Source of the DNA: Aequorivita sp.
Lineage (GTDB): Bacteria > Bacteroidota > Bacteroidia > Flavobacteriales > Flavobacteriaceae
DNA: 64,000 nucleotides
Assembly (NCBI GenBank): GCA_030690315.1
Contig: JAUYGY010000042.1
Location: 1 to 64,000 of the forward strand
Direction: 5' to 3'
The position numbers were made by a program, and so were the translations under genes. This document shows positions 53,907 through 63,620 of the stretch, one piece after another (positions within the stretch are counted from its first letter, which is position 1; each line of letters opens with the position of its first letter). The notes under the pieces were generated by a model, which was given only the letters and a program-made list of their open reading frames with translations, was not told the DNA's origin and made no database searches.

Positions 53907-55837
53907 TCTACTACTTCAAATTTAAGTTCGTCGTTATACTTTAAAATATAAGCTGCTTCATTGCTGTAGCCTGCGGGACTTGATTTTTCGTAGCGGAATT
54001 TATTTTCAATATAAACGGTTTCCATTTCGGGCATAACAGCCTCATAAATATCTTTTTCTGAAGCCAAGCGAAGCAACACATCATAGGTTACATCAAAACC
54101 GCGGATGGCGTATCTGTTGGGAATTACTCCGTATTTATTTTTATAGCTGATTAAAAAAGGATTGCGGTCATCTTCGGAAATATTTTTATTTACTGAAGGA
54201 AACGTAAAATTCAGTTTTGCCAAACGGGTGCTAGACACTTCGTGCCATTCGTAAGCCTCATTTTTATTTAATGTAAACAAACGCGTTCTGTATGTGCCAA
54301 CCATTGCCGCTACAACATTTACGGCGCTGCTTACTAAAACCGGGTTATCGGTTTCAAGAATTACCCAATTTTCCATTCCTTCGGAAGCAACTGCGGTAAC
54401 ATCGCTACTCTGAATATAACCTCTACCACGGGGTGAAACAGTTTTTGCCGCAGGTATTGCGGTTTGTATCAATTCGCGTTGCTTGGCTTTTTTAGCGTCG
54501 GAGATAATGATGATATTTTTCCCTGAACTGTTCTTTTTTATATAACGTATCATCGTTTTTTCAAGTACGGCATCTGTGGGAAGGGTTTGGAAAAGATTGT
54601 CGTTCATTGCCATTTCCCGGTTGCTCAAAGGGGAAAAGATTGGAATTTTTTCATCCTTCAACATATCCGAAGCCTTTTCAACATTCTTTTGAAGAAGTGG
54701 GCCAATTACTGCATCCACATTTTTAAACTCGCTTTTTGAAATTATTGAAGCTACTTTGTTGTCGCTTCTTTCAGTATCATACACATTTAGTGTTACCGAA
54801 ATGCCTTTATCTTTTGCAAATTCTGCAGCCATCAATGCACCGCTGTAAAAATCTAAAGCCACGCGAAGGGTTGGGTCTTTTTTAAGCCAATCGTGATCGT
54901 TGCTGGTAGAATCACTCGGATTTCCCATCAAACGGAAGGGAAGCATCAGCGCTACCGTTTTCATTTTTTTGTTTTCTATTCTGTTTTCAAGATTGATTAC
55001 TGAAATATCTTTTTCCAAAATGACAGCTTCTTCCTTGGGTATTTTTAAAATCATTCCGTCTTTCAACCCATCTTTTGCATACGGATTCAATGCGATGATT
55101 TCTTCTTCCGATAGCCCGAATTTAGCTTTCAATCTAAAGAAACCTTCCTTCGGTTTCACTTCGTAATACTGAAAGATTTCATCATCAATTTCAGCATTTT
55201 CAATTACTGTTTTCTCGGGAACTATAATTGTTGCACCCACTTTTAAACTCTCGTCTAAATCTGGATTTAAATCTTCCAATTCAGCAATCGAAATACCAAA
55301 TTTTCTGGCGATGCCAAATTTTGTTTCCTTTGCTTTCACGGTGTATTTTTGGGTTCCGGGCAAAATCTTTTCCCGATCAGAACCAATGGTTTCCGAAGTT
55401 TTGGAAGCTGCGGGAATCAATAATCGCTCCCCTTTTTTAAGTCCGCGGGAATATAATTCCTTGTTTATTTTTTTTATATCCTCTACACTAATGTTGTATA
55501 ATTGGGCAATTCCGTATAGCGTTTCTTTACTTTTTACTTTATGCTCCCTGAAATTATTAGCATTTGTTCCAGAACTGATAATACTGCTTGAAGGTATTAT
55601 AAGAACGCTGTTCACCCTCAATTCATTTTTTGCGTCTGGGTTCAGGTTGTAAATGGTTTCTTCGGAAATATTATATTGCTTTGCAATGCTGTAAACCGTT
55701 TCGCCTTTTTGAACCGAATGGCTTTTGTACTGTTGTTGTGCGGCAGAGCCACAGCTAACCATAAAAAGGAAGGTTACCGAAACGTATATTAAACACTTCA
55801 ACATAGGGATAATCGATTTTTTAAGTTTGTCAAACAT
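53903..55837 (-). CDS. Lipoprotein with four LysM domains and a type 1 periplasmic-binding domain
   Basis: A large envelope protein. The lipobox is FLFMVSC, with lipidation likely at that cysteine. Four LysM peptidoglycan-binding modules follow (HSVQKGETVYSIAKQYNIS; HKVKSKETLYGIAQLYNIS; YTVKAKETKFGIARKFGIS; YEVKPKEGFFRLKAKFGLS), each about 50-65 residues apart. The C-terminal half (MKTVALMLPFRLMG to the end) is a branched-chain amino acid receptor-like periplasmic fold (VDAVIGPLLQKNVE, IPIFSPLSN, FDVTYDVLLRL). It resembles LpoA-type regulators in idea, but this is inference. A later ATG (55804) is an alternative start. It lies 17 bp downstream of guaA. Confidence 0.85.
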   Translation of the reverse strand: MFDKLKKSIIPMLKCLIYVSVTFLFMVSCGSAAQQQYKSHSVQKGETVYSIAKQYNISEETIYNLNPDAKNELRVNSVLIIPSSSIISSGTNANNFREHKVKSKETLYGIAQLYNISVEDIKKINKELYSRGLKKGERLLIPAASKTSETIGSDREKILPGTQKYTVKAKETKFGIARKFGISIAELEDLNPDLDESLKVGATIIVPEKTVIENAEIDDEIFQYYEVKPKEGFFRLKAKFGLSEEEIIALNPYAKDGLKDGMILKIPKEEAVILEKDISVINLENRIENKKMKTVALMLPFRLMGNPSDSTSNDHDWLKKDPTLRVALDFYSGALMAAEFAKDKGISVTLNVYDTERSDNKVASIISKSEFKNVDAVIGPLLQKNVEKASDMLKDEKIPIFSPLSNREMAMNDNLFQTLPTDAVLEKTMIRYIKKNSSGKNIIIISDAKKAKQRELIQTAIPAAKTVSPRGRGYIQSSDVTAVASEGMENWVILETDNPVLVSSAVNVVAAMVGTYRTRLFTLNKNEAYEWHEVSSTRLAKLNFTFPSVNKNISEDDRNPFLISYKNKYGVIPNRYAIRGFDVTYDVLLRLASEKDIYEAVMPEMETVYIENKFRYEKSSPAGYSNEAAYILKYNDELKFEVVE

Positions 55838-55854
55838 AGTCTCAATTTCATTAT

Positions 55855-57384
55855 TTATTCCCACTCAATAGTTGCAGGTGGTTTAGAGCTGATGTCATAG
55901 ACTACTCTATTAACGCCTTTAACTCGGTTTATTATATGGTTGCTCACTTCCTGCAAAAATTCATACGGAAGGTTTACCCAGTCGGCGGTCATTCCATCGG
56001 TAGATTCTACTGCGCGTAAAGCAACTACTTTTTCGTAGGTTCTTTCATCGCCCATTACGCCAACGCTGTTCACCGGCAATAAAATTGCGCCAGCTTGCCA
56101 AACCTTGTCGTATAGTTCCCATTTTTTCAAGCCATTAATAAAGATGGCGTCAACTTCTTGTAATATACGCACTTTTTCAGCAGTAATATCACCCAAAATC
56201 CTAATTGCCAAACCAGGTCCGGGAAAGGGATGCCTGCCCAACAATTCTGGGTCGATGCCCATTTCTTTTCCAACTCTTCTCACTTCATCCTTAAAAAGCA
56301 TGCGCAAAGGTTCCACAACTTTTAACTTCATAAAATCTGGCAGACCTCCCACATTGTGATGGCTTTTTATTGTAACTGAGGGCCCATTAACGGAAACACT
56401 TTCAATTACATCGGGATAAATTGTTCCCTGTGCCAACCAATCTACACCAGTTAATTGATGCGCTTCATCATCAAAAACCTCTATAAATGCGTTGCCGATT
56501 GCTTTGCGTTTTCGTTCAGGATCGCTTTCATTTTTTAAGGCTTCCAAAAAGCGTTCCGAAGCATCAACGCCTTTTACGTTTAGCCCCATATCTTTATATT
56601 GGTGAAGAACACTTTCAAATTCATTTTTACGAAGCAAACCGTTGTTTACGAAAATGCAGTATAAATTTTTACCGATGGCTTTGTTCAAAAGAATTGCCGC
56701 AACGGTAGAGTCAACGCCGCCACTTAAACCTAGAACTACCTTTCCATCGCCAATTTGTTCTTTTAAAACTGAAACAGTTGTTTCCACAAATGCAGCAGGC
56801 GTCCACGTTTGCGGAACCTCGGCAATATTTACCAAAAAGTTTTCCAGCAATTGCTTGCCGTGGGTAGTGTGATACACTTCGGGGTGGAACTGTATTGCAT
56901 AGGTTTCCTCGCCCTCAATTCTGTATGCAGCATTTAAAACATCAACTGTGCTCGCCAATCGCACTCCGTTTTCGGGAATTTCTGCAATGGTATCGCTATG
57001 GCTCATCCACACATTTGTGTTTTCTGGGATATCCTTAAAGAAATCCTCTCCGGATTTTATCATTGAAAGCTTCGCCCTTCCATATTCACGGGTGTTGGAA
57101 GGTTCCACACTTCCGCCGTCAAAATGCGCCAAATACTGTGCGCCATAACAAACAGCCAAAAGAGGTTTGTGGCCGCGAATTTGTGAAAGATCTGGGTGGG
57201 GCGCATCTTCCGCGCGAACGGAGAACGGACTGCCTGAAAGTATTACTGCCTTAAAAGATTCAAGGTTTTCTGGAATGTGATGATATGGGTGGATTTCGCA
57301 GTAAATGTTCAGTTCCCGTACTCGTCTGGCGATCAATTGGGTGTACTGCGAGCCAAAATCTAAAATAAGGACGTTGTTTTGCAT
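55855..57384 (-). CDS. guaA: GMP synthase (glutamine-hydrolysing)
   Basis: Makes GMP from XMP. The class I glutamine amidotransferase domain has C79 in [14 protein letters not shown] and H/E in [11 protein letters not shown]. The ATP-pyrophosphatase domain follows with [15 protein letters not shown] and the C-terminal dimerisation domain (IEWE end). The start is the ATG at 57384 (509 residues); a TTG two codons earlier lies inside the -7 box TACTTTTGC and is unlikely. The box ends three bases before the ATG, so the mRNA would have nearly no leader. Confidence 0.97.
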   Translation of the reverse strand: MQNNVLILDFGSQYTQLIARRVRELNIYCEIHPYHHIPENLESFKAVILSGSPFSVRAEDAPHPDLSQIRGHKPLLAVCYGAQYLAHFDGGSVEPSNTREYGRAKLSMIKSGEDFFKDIPENTNVWMSHSDTIAEIPENGVRLASTVDVLNAAYRIEGEETYAIQFHPEVYHTTHGKQLLENFLVNIAEVPQTWTPAAFVETTVSVLKEQIGDGKVVLGLSGGVDSTVAAILLNKAIGKNLYCIFVNNGLLRKNEFESVLHQYKDMGLNVKGVDASERFLEALKNESDPERKRKAIGNAFIEVFDDEAHQLTGVDWLAQGTIYPDVIESVSVNGPSVTIKSHHNVGGLPDFMKLKVVEPLRMLFKDEVRRVGKEMGIDPELLGRHPFPGPGLAIRILGDITAEKVRILQEVDAIFINGLKKWELYDKVWQAGAILLPVNSVGVMGDERTYEKVVALRAVESTDGMTADWVNLPYEFLQEVSNHIINRVKGVNRVVYDISSKPPATIEWE

Positions 57385-57386
57385 AG

Positions 57387-57395
57387 GCAAAAGTA
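57387..57395 (-). promoter_or_regulatory. -7 box abutting the guaA start codon
   Basis: TACTTTTGC on the minus strand matches TAnnTTTGC. With the usual spacing, transcription would begin at or just inside the ATG, which predicts a leaderless mRNA. Confidence 0.45.
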
Positions 57396-57487
57396 CTTTA
57401 AATATATAAGTTGGTTTAAGGGTTTGTGAGGATTTTTTTTAAGGGTTTTCAACAACATTTTTTTTGTCCAGAATACACCAATATACT

Positions 57488-57793
57488 TTACTTTAATTGC
57501 TTTTTAAGTTTATATGGATTTTGGCGTGTGTCGAAAAATGTGATTATTTCAAGGATATTTTTTTGAGAATTTATGCGATAATAAAAAGTATTTTGTTTGG
57601 TAACTACACATTTATATATTCCACCGAGTTCTTTTGATTTTGGACAACTTTCCGGCTGTGCTAAAATCTGATCGATTTTAGTAGTGAGTTTGGATAAAAA
57701 ATCTTTTTTAACTTTATTTCCCCATTTAGATAAAAGATAATCGGTAATTTCTTCAAGTTTATTTTCTGCTTGCGGTGATAGAATTATTTCCAT
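57488..57793 (-). CDS. RelE/ParE-superfamily toxin
   Basis: 101 residues. The order beta-alpha-alpha-beta3 is visible in IILSPQAENKLEEITDYLLSKWGNKVKKDFLSKL, PESCPKSKELGGIYKCVVTKQNTFYYRI and ILEIITFFDTRQNPYKL. The R in DTRQNP is typical of the ParE/RelE basic/active-site region. RelE members cut mRNA on ribosomes and ParE members poison gyrase; which one this is cannot be settled. The ATG shares one base with the antitoxin stop (TAATG). Confidence 0.87.
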   Translation of the reverse strand: MEIILSPQAENKLEEITDYLLSKWGNKVKKDFLSKLTTKIDQILAQPESCPKSKELGGIYKCVVTKQNTFYYRINSQKNILEIITFFDTRQNPYKLKKQLK

Positions 57794-58011
57794 TATGAAA
57801 TTCTTTTAAGAACTTCTTTATATGATTTACCCTTGCCTTGGTTCAGTTGCTCAATTCCTTTTTTTATTTCCGCCTGTTCATCAGCGCTCAATTCATTCCA
57901 AAAATCAGCTTTTTCATTGTTTATAAACTCGATTACCTTTTTAATAAAAGTATCGTTTTCGATATTTAATATCATTTTTATCAATTCTATTTTTGAAGTT
58001 TTGATGTCCAT
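57793..58011 (-). CDS. Antitoxin of the RelE/ParE-type pair
   Basis: 72 residues beginning MDIKTSKIELIKMILNIEND. An extension to 58101 would overlap the bshC end and add a non-homologous leader. The helical N-terminus probably dimerises and binds the operator, and the acidic centre (FWNELSADEQAEIKKG) followed by a basic end is typical of toxin-wrapping antitoxins. Its N-terminal pattern recurs in the two lone genes at 24218 and 24488. The stop overlaps the toxin start. Confidence 0.82.
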   Translation of the reverse strand: MDIKTSKIELIKMILNIENDTFIKKVIEFINNEKADFWNELSADEQAEIKKGIEQLNQGKGKSYKEVLKRIS

Positions 58012-58072
58012 TATTAATGCTTTTCCCAAATTTAATAAATTTTGTTTACGGAATCTTCTTTTGAAATGAAAG

Positions 58073-59668
58073 TTATAATTCCAAAACCAAAAAATTTCCA
58101 TCCAAAGGATCTAAGTTTTCTTTCAAAACATCCAGCAACCCTTCCCCATATTCCAAATAAAACTCCGCAAAATTAAGATGCCGTTCCTGCAGACTTTGGT
58201 TCGGAAACAGTTGGTTCTGAATGTTTTTTACTCGGTCCAATACATTGGATAGATTCCGTTTCTGCGCTTTTAGCAATCGCTTTTCCAGATTGTCCAAGCC
58301 ATTCAACTGTTTCTTTTCCTGTGCGGCCACGGCACCTAAAAACGAGGCATCGGTTTGCTTCGCCAATTCGTATAAATCCAAAAACTGTTGTTTCAGAAAT
58401 TCTTTTTGTTTTGAAAAATCTATAGTTATTTGCGAGATTTCGTGCGTATGTTTCGTCATCAACTCGTGTTGCGGAAGAAATAAATCGTCAACTGAAACAT
58501 TCAGATTTTGGAGTTTTTCGGAAAGCATTTCCGGCACCAAAAGCACCGAATTACGAAGCAACAAAATAGGAAATGGTACTTCCACTTTGTTGAAATAATC
58601 ATTTAACTGAAACCAATAAGCCAGCTCGCCACCGCCACCAATGTAGCAAAGATTAGGCAAAATAACCTCTTGATATAAAGGGCGCAACAAAGCATTGGGC
58701 GAAAAACGATACGGGTGTTCGTGCAGTTCGTTTATAATTTCTTTCTTTGAAAAAGAAAGTCCGCTCTCATTCCCATAAAACCGACCATCCTGTTCAATAA
58801 TACGCTCTCGAAGGTTTTCCTTTAAATAAAACAAATTTATCTCGCGTGGGTGCACCTGTTCGGAAAACCCCAACTCGGTAAGTTTTTCAGTAGTTTCCGA
58901 AACCTTTTTAAAGCTTAGGTTTTCGGTTAGTTCCTTTTCGGCATAGGGGATAAAACACTTTTTCAGTTCGGCATCATTTCCATCAATAATCACTAAACCG
59001 TGGTGATAAAAAAGACTATTGGCCAAAAACCGTGTGGCATCCGCAAGATTGTCGTGTTTGGTGTAGGCATCTTTAAATAAATCAATCAATTTGTTGGCGT
59101 TTTCGCTTTCGCCAAATTCTTTTTTTAAGTGTTGTTTCACCTCCCTCAAACCTTCAGTGGAAAGTTCGCCAACCGCTCCGGCAGCTTTTCGGTCCCATTT
59201 CACCTTTTTTCCGAATAGGTTGAAATAATTTATTTCCTCAAAATCATGATCTTCTGTCGCCATCCAATAAACCGGAACAAAATGGTTGGTAGTATATGTT
59301 TTGTTGAGTTGCTCTGCAAGATTTATTGCCGAAAATATTTTATAAAGAAAGTAAAGCGGCCCGGTAAAAAGATTGAGCTGGTGCCCGGTTGTTATTGTAA
59401 ATGTGTTGTGCTCCCGCAACAAATCAATATTGCTTAAAGTGGATTGGGAAATGGAATTGTCGCCATATTGAAACATAATCCGCTTTGACAGCAAATGTCG
59501 TTTTTCTTCCGAAAAATTCTTCTGCTTTTCAGCAAGTTGATGCTTAAAATTTTCAAGGTTTGGAAAGCGATTGTAAAAGGGTTTTAGGCTTTCATTTTCA
59601 GCGAGATAATCGCAAACTAATTTGGAGAAGTAACCAGTGTCTTTATACGGAATGGAGTGGGTTGGCAT
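58073..59668 (-). CDS. bshC: Bacillithiol biosynthesis cysteine-adding enzyme BshC
   Basis: The last step of bacillithiol synthesis, adding cysteine to GlcN-malate. 531 residues starting MPTHSIPYKDTGYFSKLVCDYL. Visible are FTITTGHQLNLFTGPLYFLYKIFSAINLAEQLN, PVYWMATEDHDFEEINYFNLFGKKVKWD and RNSVLLVPEMLSEKL, then a coiled coil and the C-terminal LDVLKENLDPLDGNFLVLEL, all typical. Bacillithiol occurs in parts of Bacteroidota as well as Firmicutes. bshA and bshB are not in the window. A -7 box lies at 59691-59698. Confidence 0.93.
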   Translation of the reverse strand: MPTHSIPYKDTGYFSKLVCDYLAENESLKPFYNRFPNLENFKHQLAEKQKNFSEEKRHLLSKRIMFQYGDNSISQSTLSNIDLLREHNTFTITTGHQLNLFTGPLYFLYKIFSAINLAEQLNKTYTTNHFVPVYWMATEDHDFEEINYFNLFGKKVKWDRKAAGAVGELSTEGLREVKQHLKKEFGESENANKLIDLFKDAYTKHDNLADATRFLANSLFYHHGLVIIDGNDAELKKCFIPYAEKELTENLSFKKVSETTEKLTELGFSEQVHPREINLFYLKENLRERIIEQDGRFYGNESGLSFSKKEIINELHEHPYRFSPNALLRPLYQEVILPNLCYIGGGGELAYWFQLNDYFNKVEVPFPILLLRNSVLLVPEMLSEKLQNLNVSVDDLFLPQHELMTKHTHEISQITIDFSKQKEFLKQQFLDLYELAKQTDASFLGAVAAQEKKQLNGLDNLEKRLLKAQKRNLSNVLDRVKNIQNQLFPNQSLQERHLNFAEFYLEYGEGLLDVLKENLDPLDGNFLVLEL

Positions 59669-59690
59669 AGATTCTTTGGAAAAATTAAAA

Positions 59691-59698
59691 CAAAAATA
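59691..59698 (-). promoter_or_regulatory. -7 box for bshC
   Basis: On the minus strand TATTTTTG matches TAnnTTTG, 22 bp before the bshC start codon. Confidence 0.55.
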
Positions 59699-59757
59699 AC
59701 CGTTTTAAATTGGCTGTAGCTTTAAAGATACGTTAATCTTGAAACACTTGAATAATT

Positions 59758-59860
59758 TACCACCAATACACGAATGCTTTTGTTGTATGTTTTAAGTATA
59801 AGCTTACATTCAATCGAAAATCATCGTAATAAACCAGATAATATTCGTGTATTCATGGTA
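59758..59860. repeat. Long-loop inverted repeat related to the 11061 palindrome
   Basis: The arms TACCACCAATACACGAAT (59758-59775) and ATTCGTGTATTCATGGTA (59843-59860) pair at 16 of 18 positions across a 67-bp loop. The core ACACGAAT recurs in the 11061-11117 palindrome (CCACGAATTCACGAAT). It lies in the spacer between divergent genes. A non-autonomous mobile or REP-like element is one reading. Confidence 0.6.
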
Positions 59861-59924
59861 AAAAAATCTACAACAATATTTCAAAATCTTTACTTAGTTT
59901 TATCGGCAATTTAAATTCCTTCAA

Positions 59925-62384
59925 ATGAAGCTCCATTTTACTTTTTTATTCCTTGTATTCCCTCTGTTTATTTTCGCCCAACTAAAATCGCCCGCCGAAT
60001 TTTTAGGGTATGAAATAGGCACCGAATTTTCCCGTCACGCCGATGTTGTTTCCTATTTTGAACAGCTGGAGGCAAATAGCAAAATGGTGAAGTACTTCGA
60101 TTACGGAAAAACAAACGAACGCAGAAGATTGACGTATGCCGTAATTTCTTCCGAAGAAAACCTTGCAAATCTCGAACAAATACGCACCGATAATTTAAAG
60201 AATATAGGCTTGCTTCCCGGCAGTGCGACCCCCAATAAAACTATTGTTTGGCTAAGCTATAATGTTCACGGCAACGAGGCCAGCAGTAGCGAGGCGGCTA
60301 TGAATACCGTTTATAAACTTATAACCGAACATGCCGATTGGCTGAAAAACGTAGTTATTATTATGGATCCCAACGTAAATCCAGATGGGCGGGATCGTTA
60401 TGTAAATTGGTACAACCAGCTGAAGGCTTCCCCCTATAATTCATCACCGGATGCTACGGAGCATAGCGAACCTTGGCCCGGCGGCCGCCCCAACCATTAC
60501 CTTTTTGATCTTAACCGCGATTGGATGTGGGCAAGCCAAGTAGAAACCCAACAGCGCCTCAAAATTTATAACCAATGGATGCCACAGATACACGTAGATT
60601 TTCACGAGCAGTTCATCAACAATCCCTATTATTTTGCACCGGGAGCGGAGCCATATCATGAAATAATTACAGATTGGCAGCGTGAATTCCAGGACATAAT
60701 AGGAAAAAACAATGCAAAATATTTTGATGAAAAGGGCTGGCTTTTCTTTACGCGTGAAAGTTTTGATTTATTGTACCCAAGTTATGGCGACACCTATCCG
60801 CTTTATATGGGTGCTATTGGAATGACCTATGAACAGGCGGGCCACGGAAGGGCGGGTTTGGGAATTATAAATGCGGAAGACATTGAACTTACCCTAGTTG
60901 ATCGTGTTGCGCATCACACCACCACCGGGCTTTCCACAATTGAAGTGGCTTCGCAACAAGCTGTTTCCCTAAATTCTGAATTTAAGAAATTCTTCAAAAA
61001 CGATAATCTGAAGTATAAAAGTTTCGTATTAAAAGGCAATCCCGATAATCTAAAATCGCTTACCGATATGCTGGACCGCCACGAAATAAAATATGGATAT
61101 GCCACTGGCGGCAGTGCAAGCGGCTTCAATTATAACAATACTAAAAAGGGGGCAATGGATGCCAAAGGTGCTTTAATTGTGAGCACCAACCAGCCGAAAG
61201 GCAAAATGGTGCAAGTGCTTTTTGAGCCTAATGCCGCTCTTTCAACACCCCTGACATATGATATTACGGCTTGGAGTTTGCCGTATGCCTTCGGACTTGA
61301 GACTGTGGCGAGCACTACTTTAATTCCAGCCACTGGCACTGCGCCAAACAATTCTATCGCCAATAATCCATCCCCAATGGCGGCGGGCTATATTTCGAAA
61401 TGGAACAGTTTGCAGGATGCCGAATTTCTTTCAGCCTTGTTGCAGGCAAACATAAAAGTGCGTTTCTCTGAAAAGGAACTGGGTTTTGGTGGCAACAGTT
61501 TTGGGCGCGGCAGTTTGATTATTACGAGAAGCGACAATAAAACCAACGCAGATTTTGATAAAAAAGTTGTAGAAATTGCAAACAAAATGGGGCGCCAATT
61601 GTACGCTTCCCCAACAAGTTATGCCGATAGTCTTACCGATTTCGGCTCACAATATGTGCGCTTAATCAAAAAGAAAAGAGTAGCAATATTGCAGGGAGAA
61701 GGAACATCATCATTAAGTTACGGGGCGCTTTGGCACTTTTTTGAAGCCCAATTGAAATACCCAATCACCTCCATAAACACGGACGATATTGGCAATATTC
61801 AATGGTCAGATTATGATGTACTAGTGTTGCCCGACGGCAATTATAAATCCATTTTAGATGAAGACACTTTTAAAGTTCTGGAAACATGGATTGGCGAAGG
61901 CGGAAGAGTTATTGCCATCGCCAATGCAGTAAAGATTTTTGAAGGGAAGGAAGGTTTTGATCTTAAAAACAACGTGGACGAAAAAGCTGAAAAGGAGAAT
62001 GATACGTTAGGAAATATGATCCCATACGCCCAACGCGAACTGGAAGGCACCAAGGATTTTATAACCGGCAGTATTTATAAAATAGCGTTGGATAATACCC
62101 ATCCGCTGGCGTTTGGGTATGGAGATACCTACTACAGTTTAAAGCTGGGGAGCGATTCTTATAAATTTTTAAACGATGGGTACAATGTGGGCTATATACA
62201 GGAACCTGAAAGCGTTTCTGGATTTTCTGGGGAAACTGCAAAGGCTGCCCTAAAAAATTCCATCGTTTTCGCAGAAGCGAAAAAGGGGAGTGGCAGTGTT
62301 ATTTATATGGTTGATGATGTTTCCTTTCGCTCCTTTTGGCAAAACGGGAAACTGTTTTTGGCGAATGCGGTGTTTTTTGAGTAG
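59925..62384 (+). CDS. Exported M14-family zinc carboxypeptidase-like protein
   Basis: 819 residues with signal peptide [19 protein letters not shown]. The M14 catalytic domain (about 45-340) shows the first zinc pair in [14 protein letters not shown] (H-x-x-E) and the third ligand region in IHVDFHEQF. The catalytic glutamate should lie in the [13 protein letters not shown] region. The C-terminal part (about 590-819) resembles a type 1 glutamine-amidotransferase/DJ-1 fold ([53 protein letters not shown]). No T9SS domain is present, so it is probably periplasmic or outer-membrane related. A long heptamer array follows the stop codon at once. Confidence 0.88.
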   Translation: MKLHFTFLFLVFPLFIFAQLKSPAEFLGYEIGTEFSRHADVVSYFEQLEANSKMVKYFDYGKTNERRRLTYAVISSEENLANLEQIRTDNLKNIGLLPGSATPNKTIVWLSYNVHGNEASSSEAAMNTVYKLITEHADWLKNVVIIMDPNVNPDGRDRYVNWYNQLKASPYNSSPDATEHSEPWPGGRPNHYLFDLNRDWMWASQVETQQRLKIYNQWMPQIHVDFHEQFINNPYYFAPGAEPYHEIITDWQREFQDIIGKNNAKYFDEKGWLFFTRESFDLLYPSYGDTYPLYMGAIGMTYEQAGHGRAGLGIINAEDIELTLVDRVAHHTTTGLSTIEVASQQAVSLNSEFKKFFKNDNLKYKSFVLKGNPDNLKSLTDMLDRHEIKYGYATGGSASGFNYNNTKKGAMDAKGALIVSTNQPKGKMVQVLFEPNAALSTPLTYDITAWSLPYAFGLETVASTTLIPATGTAPNNSIANNPSPMAAGYISKWNSLQDAEFLSALLQANIKVRFSEKELGFGGNSFGRGSLIITRSDNKTNADFDKKVVEIANKMGRQLYASPTSYADSLTDFGSQYVRLIKKKRVAILQGEGTSSLSYGALWHFFEAQLKYPITSINTDDIGNIQWSDYDVLVLPDGNYKSILDEDTFKVLETWIGEGGRVIAIANAVKIFEGKEGFDLKNNVDEKAEKENDTLGNMIPYAQRELEGTKDFITGSIYKIALDNTHPLAFGYGDTYYSLKLGSDSYKFLNDGYNVGYIQEPESVSGFSGETAKAALKNSIVFAEAKKGSGSVIYMVDDVSFRSFWQNGKLFLANAVFFE

Positions 62385-62516
62385 TTAGTAGTGAGTAGTG
62401 AGTAGTGAGAAGTGAGAAGTGAGAAGTGAGAAGTGAGAAGTGAGAAGTGAGAAGTGAGAAGTGAGAAGTGAGAAGTGAGAAGTGAGAAGTGAGAAGTTCA
62501 AAAAGTGAGAAGTTCA
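62384..62516 (+). repeat. Longest heptamer array (GTGAGAA), 13 perfect units plus variants
   Basis: GTTAGTA, then two GTGAGTA, then thirteen identical GTGAGAA (62405-62495), a decayed piece and one more GTGAGAA (62505-62511). The uniform part suggests recent expansion. The array starts directly at the stop codon of the M14 peptidase gene and reads as CTCACTT-type on the other strand, like 24753-24836. Stray frames over it produce spurious short ORFs. Confidence 0.95.
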
Positions 62517-62633
62517 TCATTCAAATCGAAATGATTAATCAGTAAAATATGCTACTTCTTGGAGAAAAAAGATCAGCATTTTTATAAAAAGCCTATTCCT
62601 CAGTAATAAGAAAATCCAAGTTTTGAATTGGGT
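62517..62633. other. AT-rich spacer between two arrays
   Basis: 117 bp of AT-rich sequence without a recognisable gene, promoter or hairpin. With the flanking arrays it makes a 328-bp gene-free region between the M14 peptidase and the lipoprotein gene. Confidence 0.5.
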
Positions 62634-62696
62634 TGTCTTTTGTCTGTTGTCTTTTGTCTGTTGTCTTGGCTTTTGGCTCTTGGTTCTTGCCTCTTA
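62634..62696 (+). repeat. Heptamer tandem array (TGTCTTT type), 9 units
   Basis: TGTCTTT, TGTCTGT, TGTCTTT, TGTCTGT, TGTCTTG, GCTTTTG, GCTCTTG, GTTCTTG and CCTCTTA in strict 7-bp phase, changing unit midway. It ends 16 bp before the end of the minus-strand lipoprotein gene. Confidence 0.88.
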
Positions 62697-62712
62697 TATT
62701 GAAAAAATCTAA

Positions 62713-63468
62713 CTATTGGTTTGCAGTAGCAATTTCAACCGAAACATTCTCTGTTTTAATGTCAGAAAGCAATTCAAGTTTTCCTGCAACAAACAACTCA
62801 TCAACCGTTTGTAAATCTACCGATTCCCACGGTTTCACTTTGTAGTTTTTATAATCAACAAACCGCAATCCACTCACCATTCTTGGGTTATAGGCTTTTC
62901 TGAACCAGATTCCGCCCTCGTCTGTGTAAAATTTATAGGCGAAATAATCTATCGTAAAATCCTTCTGCGCAATCCAGTACATATAAACATCTTCGTGGTC
63001 CGCGCCGCCGCCTTCTTGGGTGAAGGTTACTTCTATTTCGTAATACTTTTTACCCTCAATCTCGGCTTCTCCCATTAATTTCTTCTTAACGGAAGCCTCA
63101 TTTAAACCATACGGCAACTGCACAAAGTAATGCACTGAATTTATCGAATTCGAATATTTGCTGGCGGTGCTATCGGGCAGAATGAGTTTGGTACCATTCA
63201 CCAAACGTTCAAAACTGGTATTGGTGAGCACATCATGTATTTCTCCCAAGGAATCTGTAAATGTCCTGCTCAGTTCAAAATTACCATTGTTTCTGCTACT
63301 GCTATATTTGGTGTCGCGGAAGGTGAACTCTATTGTCGCTGCCCCATAATTTTCGCCTCCTGCATTTTCAATTGTTTTATCAATAATTTGTTGGGCCGTA
63401 AATTGTTTCGCTTCTTGCTTACAGGAAATGAAAAGGGGCAAAAAGAGGATTATATAAAAGAATTTCAT
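62713..63468 (-). CDS. Lipoprotein, possible DUF6503-type
   Basis: 251 residues from the ATG that precedes the lipobox (FLPLFISC, lipidated Cys). An upstream in-frame start at 63495 would add a hydrophilic leader. The mature part reads like a periplasmic, outer-membrane-associated beta domain (QQIIDKTIENAGGENYGAATIEFTFRDTKYSS, then YYEIEVTFTQEGGGADHEDVYMYWIAQKDFTIDYFAY). I believe this matches DUF6503, but I am not sure. Function unknown. No clear promoter box is seen directly upstream. Confidence 0.7.
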   Translation of the reverse strand: MKFFYIILFLPLFISCKQEAKQFTAQQIIDKTIENAGGENYGAATIEFTFRDTKYSSSRNNGNFELSRTFTDSLGEIHDVLTNTSFERLVNGTKLILPDSTASKYSNSINSVHYFVQLPYGLNEASVKKKLMGEAEIEGKKYYEIEVTFTQEGGGADHEDVYMYWIAQKDFTIDYFAYKFYTDEGGIWFRKAYNPRMVSGLRFVDYKNYKVKPWESVDLQTVDELFVAGKLELLSDIKTENVSVEIATANQ

Positions 63469-63495
63469 TGGGTTTTGTTTTCCGTAAAGATACAA

Positions 63496-63620
63496 AAGGA
63501 ATTGTGCTTCGTTTGGTAGTTTTTAGCGCTATTACTATTTGGCAATTCACAATATCCAGAAAGTACTCTTCTTCTTTAAAGGGGAGGGCATTTTCTATGT
63601 TTTATTAAGCCACGGAGCTG
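63496..63620. other. Spacer before the truncated monooxygenase gene
   Basis: 125 bp with no gene or repeat recognised. Confidence 0.4.

Noticed and set aside
58012..58101. Longer start of the antitoxin (30 extra residues)
   Set aside because: It overlaps the end of bshC, and the leader is rich in aromatic and basic residues unlike the antitoxin family.
62384..62516. CRISPR array
   Set aside because: Units are seven bases with no spacers between them, and no cas genes are present. The 21-bp array at 23838 also has no spacer structure.
62299..62520. Short minus-strand frame across the GTGAGAA array (repeats of LLTSHFS)
   Set aside because: The protein is only the translation of the heptamer array. 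It overlaps the end of the M14 gene and has no start signal.
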